Source: Planctomycetales bacterium (GTDB lineage: Bacteria > Planctomycetota > Phycisphaerae > SM23-33). From it: DNA of 9,531 bases. The translations under genes and the position numbers were made by a program. Shown in pieces: positions 1 to 6,241 of this stretch. The notes beneath the pieces were generated by a model, which worked only from the letters and a program-made list of their open reading frames with translations, was not told where the DNA came from and did no database searches. The stretch's first letter is position 1; each line of letters begins with the position of its first letter. The stretch covers positions 1 through 9,531 of the forward strand of contig JAUVIQ010000113.1 in the NCBI GenBank assembly GCA_030592655.1, written 5' to 3'.

Positions 1-462
1 AGCGGGAAATTCCAGGCCTCGCTCATTCCGCTTCTGCTGCTGATTATAGGAACAGCGCCGGCGCTGATAATCCTGTTGGCTTTCCAACAGGCAATGACGC
101 CGAACATTATAAGGATATTACAGGTCGTCGGTATGACCGGACTGTTCGTAACAGTGTTGGGAATGTTCTTCTCGAGCGTGTGCTCCAGGACCTCCACTGC
201 CACAGTGTGGACTTACGGCGTAGTCTCGGCGATGAGTCTGCTGACGATGCTGGCGCTGTTGGGAGGCGGGGTCTTCGGGCCTCGTTTCATCGAAACCGTC
301 TTCGTCGTGAACCCGATCGCCGCCGTTATGGACGCCGCAGGACACCCGTCAACACAGGACTACAACCTGCTCAGACCTTACCTGCAAATTATGGCGGCTG
401 CTTCGGGGATACTGTTTGTGCTGACTGTCATCAGGGTCTATCAACTTGGAAAAGCGGACTGA
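1..462 (+). CDS. Probable ABC-2 type transporter permease, C-terminal part (5' truncated)
   Basis: The reading frame is open from the first base, so the start lies outside the window; 153 residues are visible before the TGA at 460-462. The visible part is strongly hydrophobic, with about four predicted membrane segments (residues about 8-28, 36-57, 69-92 and 127-147) and short polar linkers. The stretch FFSSVCSRTSTATVWTYG (56-73), followed by a hydrophobic run and then VVNPIAAVMDAAG (102-114) before a final helix, resembles the C-terminal half of ABC-2 family permeases, in which a helix ending in a Ser/Arg/Thr-rich loop precedes an NP motif. No ATPase is visible, and it may lie upstream. The family call rests on topology and short motifs, so another polytopic inner-membrane protein is possible. 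The transported substrate cannot be inferred. Confidence 0.6.
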   Translation, partial: SGKFQASLIPLLLLIIGTAPALIILLAFQQAMTPNIIRILQVVGMTGLFVTVLGMFFSSVCSRTSTATVWTYGVVSAMSLLTMLALLGGGVFGPRFIETVFVVNPIAAVMDAAGHPSTQDYNLLRPYLQIMAAASGILFVLTVIRVYQLGKAD

Positions 463-493
463 AAGGGTTTCGGGTAAGTTTTGTCACTCATGT

Positions 494-515
494 ACTGGCC
501 ACTTAAGTGGCCAGT
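494..515. repeat. Perfect 22-bp palindrome between the permease and HEAT-repeat genes
   Basis: The half-site ACTGGCCACTT (494-504) is followed directly by its exact reverse complement (505-515) with no mismatch. As RNA it could fold into a 9-bp GC-rich stem with a TTAA loop. It lies 31 bp after the permease stop and 13 bp before the ATG at 529. No T-run follows on either strand, so it does not look like an intrinsic terminator. The perfect dyad symmetry fits an operator for a dimeric repressor or an mRNA hairpin close to the start codon. Function is inferred from symmetry and position only. Confidence 0.6.
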
Positions 516-528
516 CCTCAAAGCAAAA

Positions 529-2346
529 ATGAGCGGAGATGAACTAATTAAAACTATCGGACATGTCGTCGTATGTATCACAGTAACGGCGGTTTTCCTG
601 TCGATACCGGCCCAAACATGCGGGGCGGACCAGAAACCTCTGTCTGAACCTTTTGTCCGGGGCGAGATGAAGAAGCAATACTTCGGTTCGGATCGGACGG
701 TCCGTCTTCTCGGCGAAATCGCCCGTAACGGTATCGACCCGCTCGAACGGGAAAGGGCCGTAATGGACCTCGGCCGGACGAACAACCCTGCCGCTCCGGC
801 GCTGCTGAAGCAAGCGTTATCGGATAAGGACCGGCGTGTACGTTCAGCCGCCGCACTGGCGCTGTGTAATTTCACTTCCGCCGAAGCCACCGACCTGCTC
901 GCCGGCGCGCTGAAAAGATCGGATTCGTCGAATGAAGGTCCCGCCGGCGTATTAAGAGCCGCCCGAAGCGTCAAGTGGCCTGCACTGGCCAAACCGCTGA
1001 AAAACCTTCTCGATCACCCCTCACCAATCATCCGCGCCGACGCCCTCAATGCGCTGACCGAATTGCCCCAAGCCGCCGATGCGAAGACTTTGTGCGAACT
1101 CCTGGCTGACAGTAGCGTCGCCGTCCGCCTGGCAGCGGCGAAAAACGCCGCACTGGCCAAGCCTGACTCGCTCCTGGCAGAAGCGTTAGCCAAGCCGGCC
1201 AAAGATGATGTCCCCGCCGTTCGAGGTCTGTGCCTTGCCGCTCTGGGACGCCATGCGTCGAAAAAGGAAAAATACCTGCTTCTGCTGACAGTCGGCGGAA
1301 GCGACGACAACCCGCTTCTGCGCCGGGGGGCAGTGGAAGGTTTCACATCGGCGGGAAAAGGCGAAAAGATCGGCGCTTTTCTGAACGATGATTCGACGCC
1401 GGTCCGATTAGCGGCTGTTCGGAGCGCGGGTAGACTCAAACGGACCGAGTGCATCGACAGGTTATTCGGAATTATGCTCGGCGCACCGATGTCCGAGACC
1501 CATCTGGCTGCACGCGATTCGCTCGTACAAATAGATGCGCCGAAAATCACTGCCGCCAAGGCCGGCCGGCTGATGGAAAAGATCAGCCCGGAGTATTTCG
1601 GGCTCCGCCGCCGACAAAAAAGCGGAACTTCGAACGAGGATCACCGTCGGATAAAGAAGGTCTGTCGAAACCTCAAGGCGTTGAGTTATTTACTTGGAGC
1701 GGCTAAAAGCACCCAGGCCTATAAGTCCCACCTCGACCTGCTGATACGTGTAGATGTACAGGATTCGCTACTGGAACAATTGGCTTTGTCGATGGGACTA
1801 ATTGGCAAGAGTGGAGCAGTCGGTCCGATTGTGAAACGACTGACGAATTGTGCGGATTTCACCGAAAGTGCTCTGAAAAAGATGTCAAAGAGGCCGGAGC
1901 GAAATATCCCCCTTCCCGAAGACAACTCCGCCGGACTGATGCGTGCAGCCGTGGCGATGAAGGTCTCCGAGGCGTTGCCCGTAATGATGCGGTTCAGTTC
2001 GATGGGCTTTGATGGATTCCGCGCCAAGCGGTCTGCGTGGACAGCCGACATGTTGATGCCCTCGCTGGCCGATGAGCAGACCAGGCCGGCAGTTATCGCC
2101 GAACTCCGCAAGCAGTTGCGTCGCAAGTTCGCGCCGCTGAGATGCCGGTTCGAATCGGCCAAGTCGCTGGGACGAATGAAGGACGACGAATCCGTCGAAG
2201 ACCTTCGCTGGGTCCTTACCGAAGACCGACCGGACCGGCGCGTGATGCATGCCGCTGCATGGGCCATTCAGGAAATCGCCGGCAAGACGCCCACCGTCGG
2301 TCTGCCAAAACCACGTCATGGCGATTGGATCATCAAAGATTATTGA
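529..2346 (+). CDS. Secreted HEAT-repeat protein of unknown function
   Basis: From the ATG at 529 the product has 605 residues. Residues 1-33 look like a signal peptide: short polar N-terminus, hydrophobic core GHVVVCITVTAVFLSIPA, and a likely cleavage after CGA (about residue 33). The Cys at 31 is not in a proper lipobox. The rest is built from helical HEAT/PBS-lyase-like repeats. Clear units are PAAPALLKQALSDKDRRVRSA (87-107), AKPLKNLLDHPSPIIRADAL (154-173), AKTLCELLADSSVAVRLAAA (185-204), IGAFLNDDSTPVRLAAVRSA (281-300) and a final one at about 552-585. The middle (about 350-540) is helical but less regular. In-frame starts at 481 (TTG) and 490 (ATG) would put the palindrome inside the coding region and add a non-signal-like N-terminus, so 529 is preferred, although no start has a strong ribosome-binding site. 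HEAT solenoids mediate protein contacts; partner and role are unknown. It ends 56 bp before fhs, with no sign of a functional link. Confidence 0.8.
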   Translation: MSGDELIKTIGHVVVCITVTAVFLSIPAQTCGADQKPLSEPFVRGEMKKQYFGSDRTVRLLGEIARNGIDPLERERAVMDLGRTNNPAAPALLKQALSDKDRRVRSAAALALCNFTSAEATDLLAGALKRSDSSNEGPAGVLRAARSVKWPALAKPLKNLLDHPSPIIRADALNALTELPQAADAKTLCELLADSSVAVRLAAAKNAALAKPDSLLAEALAKPAKDDVPAVRGLCLAALGRHASKKEKYLLLLTVGGSDDNPLLRRGAVEGFTSAGKGEKIGAFLNDDSTPVRLAAVRSAGRLKRTECIDRLFGIMLGAPMSETHLAARDSLVQIDAPKITAAKAGRLMEKISPEYFGLRRRQKSGTSNEDHRRIKKVCRNLKALSYLLGAAKSTQAYKSHLDLLIRVDVQDSLLEQLALSMGLIGKSGAVGPIVKRLTNCADFTESALKKMSKRPERNIPLPEDNSAGLMRAAVAMKVSEALPVMMRFSSMGFDGFRAKRSAWTADMLMPSLADEQTRPAVIAELRKQLRRKFAPLRCRFESAKSLGRMKDDESVEDLRWVLTEDRPDRRVMHAAAWAIQEIAGKTPTVGLPKPRHGDWIIKDY

Positions 2347-2402
2347 CATCGCCCGACGGTGCGCCTATAAGTCGCCGTTCCATTAGCGAAAGGAAAATTC
2401 TG

Positions 2403-4154
2403 ATGAGCAAAAAATCCGTACCGTCCGATATTGAAATTTCACGCGCAGCGACGCCAAAACCCATCACCGAGATAGCCCAGGCAGCCGGAATCAACCCGGA
2501 CGAACTGGAACCTTACGGTCGAAACAAGGCCAAGGTCTGCATGAGCATCATCGAGCGCCTCGCCGACAAACCCAACGGCAAGTACATCGACGTAACGGCC
2601 ATTACGCCCACGCCGCTGGGCGAGGGCAAGACCACAACGGCGGTAGGACTGACGCAGGGGATGGGACTTATCGGAAAAAACGCCTTCCTGTGCATCCGCC
2701 AGCCTTCGATGGGTCCGACCTTCGGTATCAAGGGCGGAGCCGCCGGTGGAGGATACAGCCAGGTAATCCCGATGGAGGAGTTTAACCTGCACCTTACCGG
2801 CGACATCCACGCCGTCAGCATCGCCAACAACCTCCTCGCAGCCGCCATCGACGCCCGCATCAAACACGAAGACCACGCCACCAACAAAAAGTGGGAAAAG
2901 ACCGGACTTCCCCGGCTGAATATCGACCCGTGGAGCGTTTCCTGGCGGCGAGTCGTCGATGTCAACGACGCGGCGCTGAGAGGCGTCGAAATCGGGATAG
3001 GCGAGAACTGGATGGACGGTCCTCGGCGAAAGGCGCACTTCACCATCGCCGTCGCCAGCGAAGTCATGTCCGTTCTGGGACTTTCCGAAGACCTGAAGGA
3101 CCTGCGAAACCGATTGGGACGAATGATTGTCGGAAGAAAACGAAACGGAAATTTCCTGACCGCGGACGACATCGGATGCGCCGGAGCAATGACTGTGCTT
3201 CTCAAAGACGCCATCAAACCCACCCTCATGCAGACGCTCGAAGGTCAGCCGGTCTTCGTCCACACCGGACCGTTCGCCAATATCGCTCACGGTAACAGTT
3301 CCATCATCGCCGACCGAATGGCCCTGAAACTCGCCGATTACGTCATCACGGAATCCGGCTTCGGAGCCGACATCGGAATGGAAAAATTCTTCGACATCAA
3401 GTGCCGATGTTCAGGACTGAAGCCGGACTGCGTCGTGCTGGTAGCGACGATCCGGGCGCTGAAGATGCACGGCGGCGGACCCAAAGTCGTCCCGGGCCAA
3501 CCGCTCGCCGACGAATACACGCACGAAAACCTCGAACTGCTCGAAGCGGGACTGTGCAACATGGTCCGATGCATCGAGATAGCAAAGATGTTCGGCGTGC
3601 ACGTCGTCGTGGCCGTCAATCAATTCCCAACCGATACGGACGCCGAAATCGAGACGACACGCAAAGCAGCCGACGAAGCCGGCGCTGAAGCCGCCATCGT
3701 CTCCAAACACTGGACCGACGGAGGGAAAGGCGCAGCCGAACTGGCCGAAGCCGTAGCTGAAGTCTGCGAGAAACCGTCCGACTTCAAACTGCTCTATCCC
3801 GACGAGATGTCCATCAAGGACAAGATCGCTACGATCTGCCGGAAAGTCTATCTCGCCGGCGCTATTACATATTCCGAACAGGCCGAGGAGCAAATCGCCC
3901 TCTACCAGAAAAACGACCTGAACCACCTGCCTATCTGCATGGCCAAGACGCATTTGTCGCTTTCGCACGACCCGAACTTCAAGGGCGTTCCGCGCGGATT
4001 TACCGTCTCGGTCCGCGAGGTGCGAATCTCCGCCGGCGCGGGGTTCCTCTTTCCACTGCTGGGGAAAATGCGTACAATGCCGGGACTACCGAGCCGACCG
4101 GCGTTTATGGACATCGACATCGACGAAAACGGAAATGTCGTCGGTATGTTCTGA
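2403..4154 (+). CDS. fhs: Formate-tetrahydrofolate ligase (10-formyl-THF synthetase)
   Basis: This cytoplasmic enzyme joins formate to tetrahydrofolate with ATP, giving 10-formyl-THF. The 583-residue product matches the family along its whole length: ATP-binding loop TPTPLGEGKTT (68-78), signature GIKGGAAGGGYSQV (108-121), VHTGPFANIAHGNSS (286-300), RALKMHGGGP (351-360), and the C-terminal MPGLPSRPAF (559-568). The ATG at 2403 follows an AAAGGA site at 2389-2394, and the N-terminus MSKKSVPSDIEI matches homologues, so the longer upstream frame overlapping the HEAT gene is rejected. Compared with the roughly 560-residue clostridial enzyme it has small extra segments near 155-170 and 360-370. 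RQPSMGPTF (99-107), MEEFNLHLTGDIHA (124-137) and ICMAKTHLSLSH (511-522) read like the synthetase domain of eukaryotic C1-THF synthase, so it belongs to that branch rather than the acetogen type. A 76-bp gap separates it from metF, and a shared transcript is likely. Confidence 0.97.
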   Translation: MSKKSVPSDIEISRAATPKPITEIAQAAGINPDELEPYGRNKAKVCMSIIERLADKPNGKYIDVTAITPTPLGEGKTTTAVGLTQGMGLIGKNAFLCIRQPSMGPTFGIKGGAAGGGYSQVIPMEEFNLHLTGDIHAVSIANNLLAAAIDARIKHEDHATNKKWEKTGLPRLNIDPWSVSWRRVVDVNDAALRGVEIGIGENWMDGPRRKAHFTIAVASEVMSVLGLSEDLKDLRNRLGRMIVGRKRNGNFLTADDIGCAGAMTVLLKDAIKPTLMQTLEGQPVFVHTGPFANIAHGNSSIIADRMALKLADYVITESGFGADIGMEKFFDIKCRCSGLKPDCVVLVATIRALKMHGGGPKVVPGQPLADEYTHENLELLEAGLCNMVRCIEIAKMFGVHVVVAVNQFPTDTDAEIETTRKAADEAGAEAAIVSKHWTDGGKGAAELAEAVAEVCEKPSDFKLLYPDEMSIKDKIATICRKVYLAGAITYSEQAEEQIALYQKNDLNHLPICMAKTHLSLSHDPNFKGVPRGFTVSVREVRISAGAGFLFPLLGKMRTMPGLPSRPAFMDIDIDENGNVVGMF

Positions 4155-4188
4155 TCCGCTATTCTGTTCCCGTTACTCACAAGACGTA

Positions 4189-4209
4189 GTTTGTTAACAC
4201 TGTTCAAAC
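4189..4209 (+). other. Weak inverted repeat in the fhs-metF gap
   Basis: GTTTG (4189-4193) pairs with CAAAC (4205-4209). AAC and GTT inside extend the stem to about 8 bp with a 2-nt bulge and a 3-nt loop. ATTTT follows it directly, then the metF ribosome-binding site. It could be a weak attenuator or simply an AT-rich leader structure. The stem has few G-C pairs and may be chance. Confidence 0.2.
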
Positions 4210-4214
4210 ATTTT

Positions 4215-4220
4215 GGAGAG
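4215..4220 (+). promoter_or_regulatory. Ribosome-binding site deciding the metF start
   Basis: GGAGAG lies 10 nt before the ATG at 4231. An in-frame TTG at 4213 overlaps this site and would leave no site upstream of itself, so 4231 is taken as the start. Confidence 0.7.
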
Positions 4221-4230
4221 ATTTGAAAAG

Positions 4231-5097
4231 ATGAAAAAACTTACCGAACTGTTCGCCGAGAAGCAGCGCACGATTTCCTTCGAGTTCTTCCCCCCCAAAA
4301 CCGAAAAGGGAATGGCAAAACTTTACGATACCGCCGATGTACTGGCAGAAAAAGCAGACTTCTTCAACGTTACCTACGGCGCCGGCGGTTCCAGCAGCAA
4401 GGCTACCTTCGACATCGTCGTCGAACTCCAGAAGCGATTCGCCCTGCCGGTCGTTCACCACTTCACGTGCGTCCAGCATACCTACGACGACATACACAAA
4501 GCCCTGGAACAATTCAAAGCCGCCGACATCACAAACATCCTGGCGCTGCTCGGCGACCCACCGGCAGATAACCCGGATTACAAACCAGGCCCCGACGAGC
4601 CGAAATTCGCCTACGAGTTGATAAAGATGATCCGCGAACACGGCGATTTCTTCTGCGCCGGCGCGCCGGGCTTCCCCGAAGGACATCCCGATACGCCGAC
4701 GAAGGAACTCGACAGCGAATACCTCAAGATCAAGCAGGACGCCGGAGCCGAAGTCGTCTTCACGCAACTGTTCTTCGACAACGACATTTACTACGAGTTC
4801 CGCGATCGCGTCCGGGCTGAAGGTGTTACCATGCGGCTGCTGCCGGGTATGCTCACCATTACCAACTACCCGAAACTAATCGAATTCTGCAACACGTGCG
4901 GCGCGACAATTCCGCAATCAGTAACGGACATCTTCGAGCCGATAGCAGATGATCCGGACGCAACGTATAAAAGGGGCATCGAGTTCGCCGTCGAACAGTG
5001 CCAGGACCTCTGGGACAACGATGTTCCAGGACTGCACTTTTACTGCCTCAATAAGACCGAACCGGTAATGACCGTCTATAACGCACTGAAACTCTAG
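4231..5097 (+). CDS. metF: 5,10-methylenetetrahydrofolate reductase
   Basis: This FAD-dependent TIM-barrel enzyme reduces 5,10-methylene-THF to 5-methyl-THF, the methyl donor for methionine synthesis and the last folate step of the Wood-Ljungdahl methyl branch. The 288-residue length is normal for bacterial MetF. Family motifs are complete: SFEFFPPKT (16-24) with Glu18 at the catalytic glutamate position, NVTYGAGGS (46-54), LALLGDPP (104-111) with the flavin-site Asp109, GAPGFPEGHP (144-153), FTQLFFD (177-183) with the substrate-binding Gln, and GLHFYCLNK (267-275). There is no eukaryote-like SAM-binding regulatory domain. It follows fhs by 76 bp, and its stop is 18 bp before the preferred folD start, so metF and folD are almost certainly co-transcribed. 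Nothing in the product looks abnormal. The electron donor (NADH, NADPH or a MetV/Rnf-type partner) cannot be read from the sequence, and no metV is present here. Confidence 0.96.
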   Translation: MKKLTELFAEKQRTISFEFFPPKTEKGMAKLYDTADVLAEKADFFNVTYGAGGSSSKATFDIVVELQKRFALPVVHHFTCVQHTYDDIHKALEQFKAADITNILALLGDPPADNPDYKPGPDEPKFAYELIKMIREHGDFFCAGAPGFPEGHPDTPTKELDSEYLKIKQDAGAEVVFTQLFFDNDIYYEFRDRVRAEGVTMRLLPGMLTITNYPKLIEFCNTCGATIPQSVTDIFEPIADDPDATYKRGIEFAVEQCQDLWDNDVPGLHFYCLNKTEPVMTVYNALKL

Positions 5098-5102
5098 TTA
5101 AT

Positions 5103-5107
5103 GGAGA
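5103..5107 (+). promoter_or_regulatory. Ribosome-binding site suggesting a GTG start for folD
   Basis: GGAGA lies 8 nt before the GTG at 5116. The alternative ATG at 5101 overlaps this site and has no purine-rich site upstream. Starting at GTG gives the N-terminus MSAKIIDG, a typical FolD beginning. Confidence 0.55.
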
Positions 5108-5115
5108 TACAAGAA

Positions 5116-6093
5116 GTGTCAGCGAAGATTATTGACGGTAACGCCGTCGCCGATGAAATCAAGAAGCGCGTATCGTCCGATGCCGCTGAATTAACCGCGA
5201 CCGGTAGCAAGCCGCACCTGACAGCTGTTCAGATCGGTGAGAACCCAGCATCGAAAATCTATACCAACATGCAGGCCAAGGCGTGCGAGTCGGTCGGTAT
5301 CGAATACGAACTGCTGAACCTCCCTGCCGAAATCTCACAGGACGACCTGCTGGCGAAGATTTCCGAACTCAACGCATCGGCCGAAACGACCGGAATCATC
5401 CTCCAGATGCCCCTGCCCGCCCAGATTGACGCACGCAAGGTTCAGATCGCCATCTCGCCGGTAAAGGACGTCGAGGGAATGCACCCGGAAAACATGGGTC
5501 GGCTGTTCTACGGCGGCGGCGTTGTCGCGCCGTGTACGCCGATGGCGGCTGTCGAACTGCTCAAAAGAACTCGCCCGGACCTCGCCGGCGCTGAAACCGT
5601 CGTCGTAGGACACAGCGAGATCGTCGGAAAACCGATAGCCATGATCCTTCTTCAATCGCCGGACGCGGCGCCGACTGTTACTCTCTGCCACATCGCCACG
5701 AAAGACCTCGCTTCCCACACTCGTCGGGCCGACGTGTTAATCGTCGCCGCCGGCGTTTCCCAGGCACGCTGGTTGTCTTACCGCCGGCGAAAAAAGGCCG
5801 GTGAAGACGTCAGGGTCCCCGACCTGTCGCCGCTGATTTCAGCCGAGATGATTAAACCCGGCGCTGTCGTCATTGACGTAGCCATAAACCGCATCCCAAA
5901 AGGCTTCGACGAGAACGGCGAGCCGGTCAAGAACGAAAAGGGTAAAAACGCCATGCAGACGGTCGGGGATGTGGATTTCGAGTCCGCCGCCCGGATCGCC
6001 GGTGCAATCACACCCGTTCCCGGCGGCGTCGGACCCGTTACCGTCGCGATGCTCCTTGCCAATACTGTCGCCACCGCAAAGGCCTTTGGTTAA
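5116..6093 (+). CDS. folD: Methylenetetrahydrofolate dehydrogenase/cyclohydrolase-family protein (FolD) with altered active site
   Basis: FolD normally interconverts 5,10-methylene-, 5,10-methenyl- and 10-formyl-THF. Seen here: N-terminus MSAKIIDGNAVADEI, GENPASKIYTNMQAKACE (41-58), GIILQMPLPAQID (93-105) with the conserved Gln97, PCTP (139-142), VVVGHSEIVGKP (162-173) of the dinucleotide-binding domain, and PVPGGVGPVTVAMLLANT (300-317). Family membership is secure. Three points are odd. The catalytic Lys four residues after Tyr49 (Lys54 in E. coli, Lys56 in human) is Gln53. The usual KDVDG reads KDVEG, with Glu120 for the folate-site Asp. Two extra segments, about 23 residues near 213-243 and about 17 near 262-283, lengthen it to 325 residues against the usual 280-300. 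The Lys change predicts loss of cyclohydrolase with dehydrogenase possibly kept; this is inference from mutant studies of homologues. His166 replaces the Arg often found in the nucleotide site, so cofactor choice is open. An in-frame ATG at 5101 would add five residues. Confidence 0.93.
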   Translation: MSAKIIDGNAVADEIKKRVSSDAAELTATGSKPHLTAVQIGENPASKIYTNMQAKACESVGIEYELLNLPAEISQDDLLAKISELNASAETTGIILQMPLPAQIDARKVQIAISPVKDVEGMHPENMGRLFYGGGVVAPCTPMAAVELLKRTRPDLAGAETVVVGHSEIVGKPIAMILLQSPDAAPTVTLCHIATKDLASHTRRADVLIVAAGVSQARWLSYRRRKKAGEDVRVPDLSPLISAEMIKPGAVVIDVAINRIPKGFDENGEPVKNEKGKNAMQTVGDVDFESAARIAGAITPVPGGVGPVTVAMLLANTVATAKAFG

Positions 6094-6132
6094 AAAACCG
6101 AATTTTAACTGCTGATTATCCTATTTACGCCG

Positions 6133-6138
6133 TATAAT
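6133..6138 (+). promoter_or_regulatory. Possible -10 element for the pseudopilin pair
   Basis: A TATAAT lies in the AT-rich 148-bp gap after folD, the only sizeable non-coding stretch ahead of the pseudopilins. It would give a leader of roughly 95 nt. No convincing -35 hexamer is seen at the normal distance. The rest of the gap (6094-6241) holds no gene that I can see and no strong terminator. Confidence 0.25.
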
Positions 6139-6226
6139 ATATTGGGATTCAGGTATGCGCTTTTACTTCGGTACGATTTTTCCGTTTCGGAGAGCAGGAA
6201 GATTTGTTTATTAATATATAATATAG

Positions 6227-6233
6227 AAAGGAG
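6227..6233 (+). promoter_or_regulatory. Strong ribosome-binding site of pseudopilin copy 1
   Basis: AAAGGAG lies 8 nt before the ATG at 6242. This supports the unusually long leader being translated, rather than initiation nearer the hydrophobic helix, where no in-frame ATG, GTG or TTG exists. Confidence 0.75.
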
Positions 6234-6241
6234 TCCCTAAT

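Noticed and set aside
441..992. Open - strand frames over the start of the HEAT-repeat gene
   Set aside because: They overlap a + strand gene with a signal peptide and clear repeats, and have low-complexity Ser/Ala/Arg-rich products typical of antisense frames.
2352..2382. Short stem ACGGTG...CGCCGT before fhs as a terminator
   Set aside because: Six base pairs including a G-U wobble, an 11-nt loop and no T-run; not distinguishable from chance.
2142..2402. Long N-terminal extension of fhs reaching back into the HEAT-repeat gene
   Set aside because: The extension is a shadow of the HEAT gene. The ATG at 2403 has a ribosome-binding site, and the N-terminus from there matches known formate-THF ligases.
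2439..3290. Open - strand frame of about 280 codons opposite fhs
   Set aside because: It lies entirely within a secure gene, its product shows no recognisable domain, and codon bias of the + strand gene explains the openness.
4155..4230. Riboswitch (SAM or THF type) ahead of metF
   Set aside because: The gap is only 76 nt, and I see no multi-stem architecture or conserved core of these classes, only one weak inverted repeat.
4290..4300. Run of seven C followed by four A in metF as a programmed frameshift site
   Set aside because: It simply encodes the conserved Phe-Pro-Pro-Lys of MetF, the frame continues normally, and it does not form a standard slippery heptamer in this frame.
6089..6109. 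Inverted repeat GTTAAAA...TTTTAAC across the folD stop as a terminator
   Set aside because: The stem is AT-rich and weak, overlaps the stop codon, and is not followed by a T-run; it is probably compositional.
6217..6222. TATAAT as promoter for pseudopilin copy 1
   Set aside because: Transcription from it would begin at or inside the ribosome-binding site (6227-6233), and no -35 is seen at the right distance.
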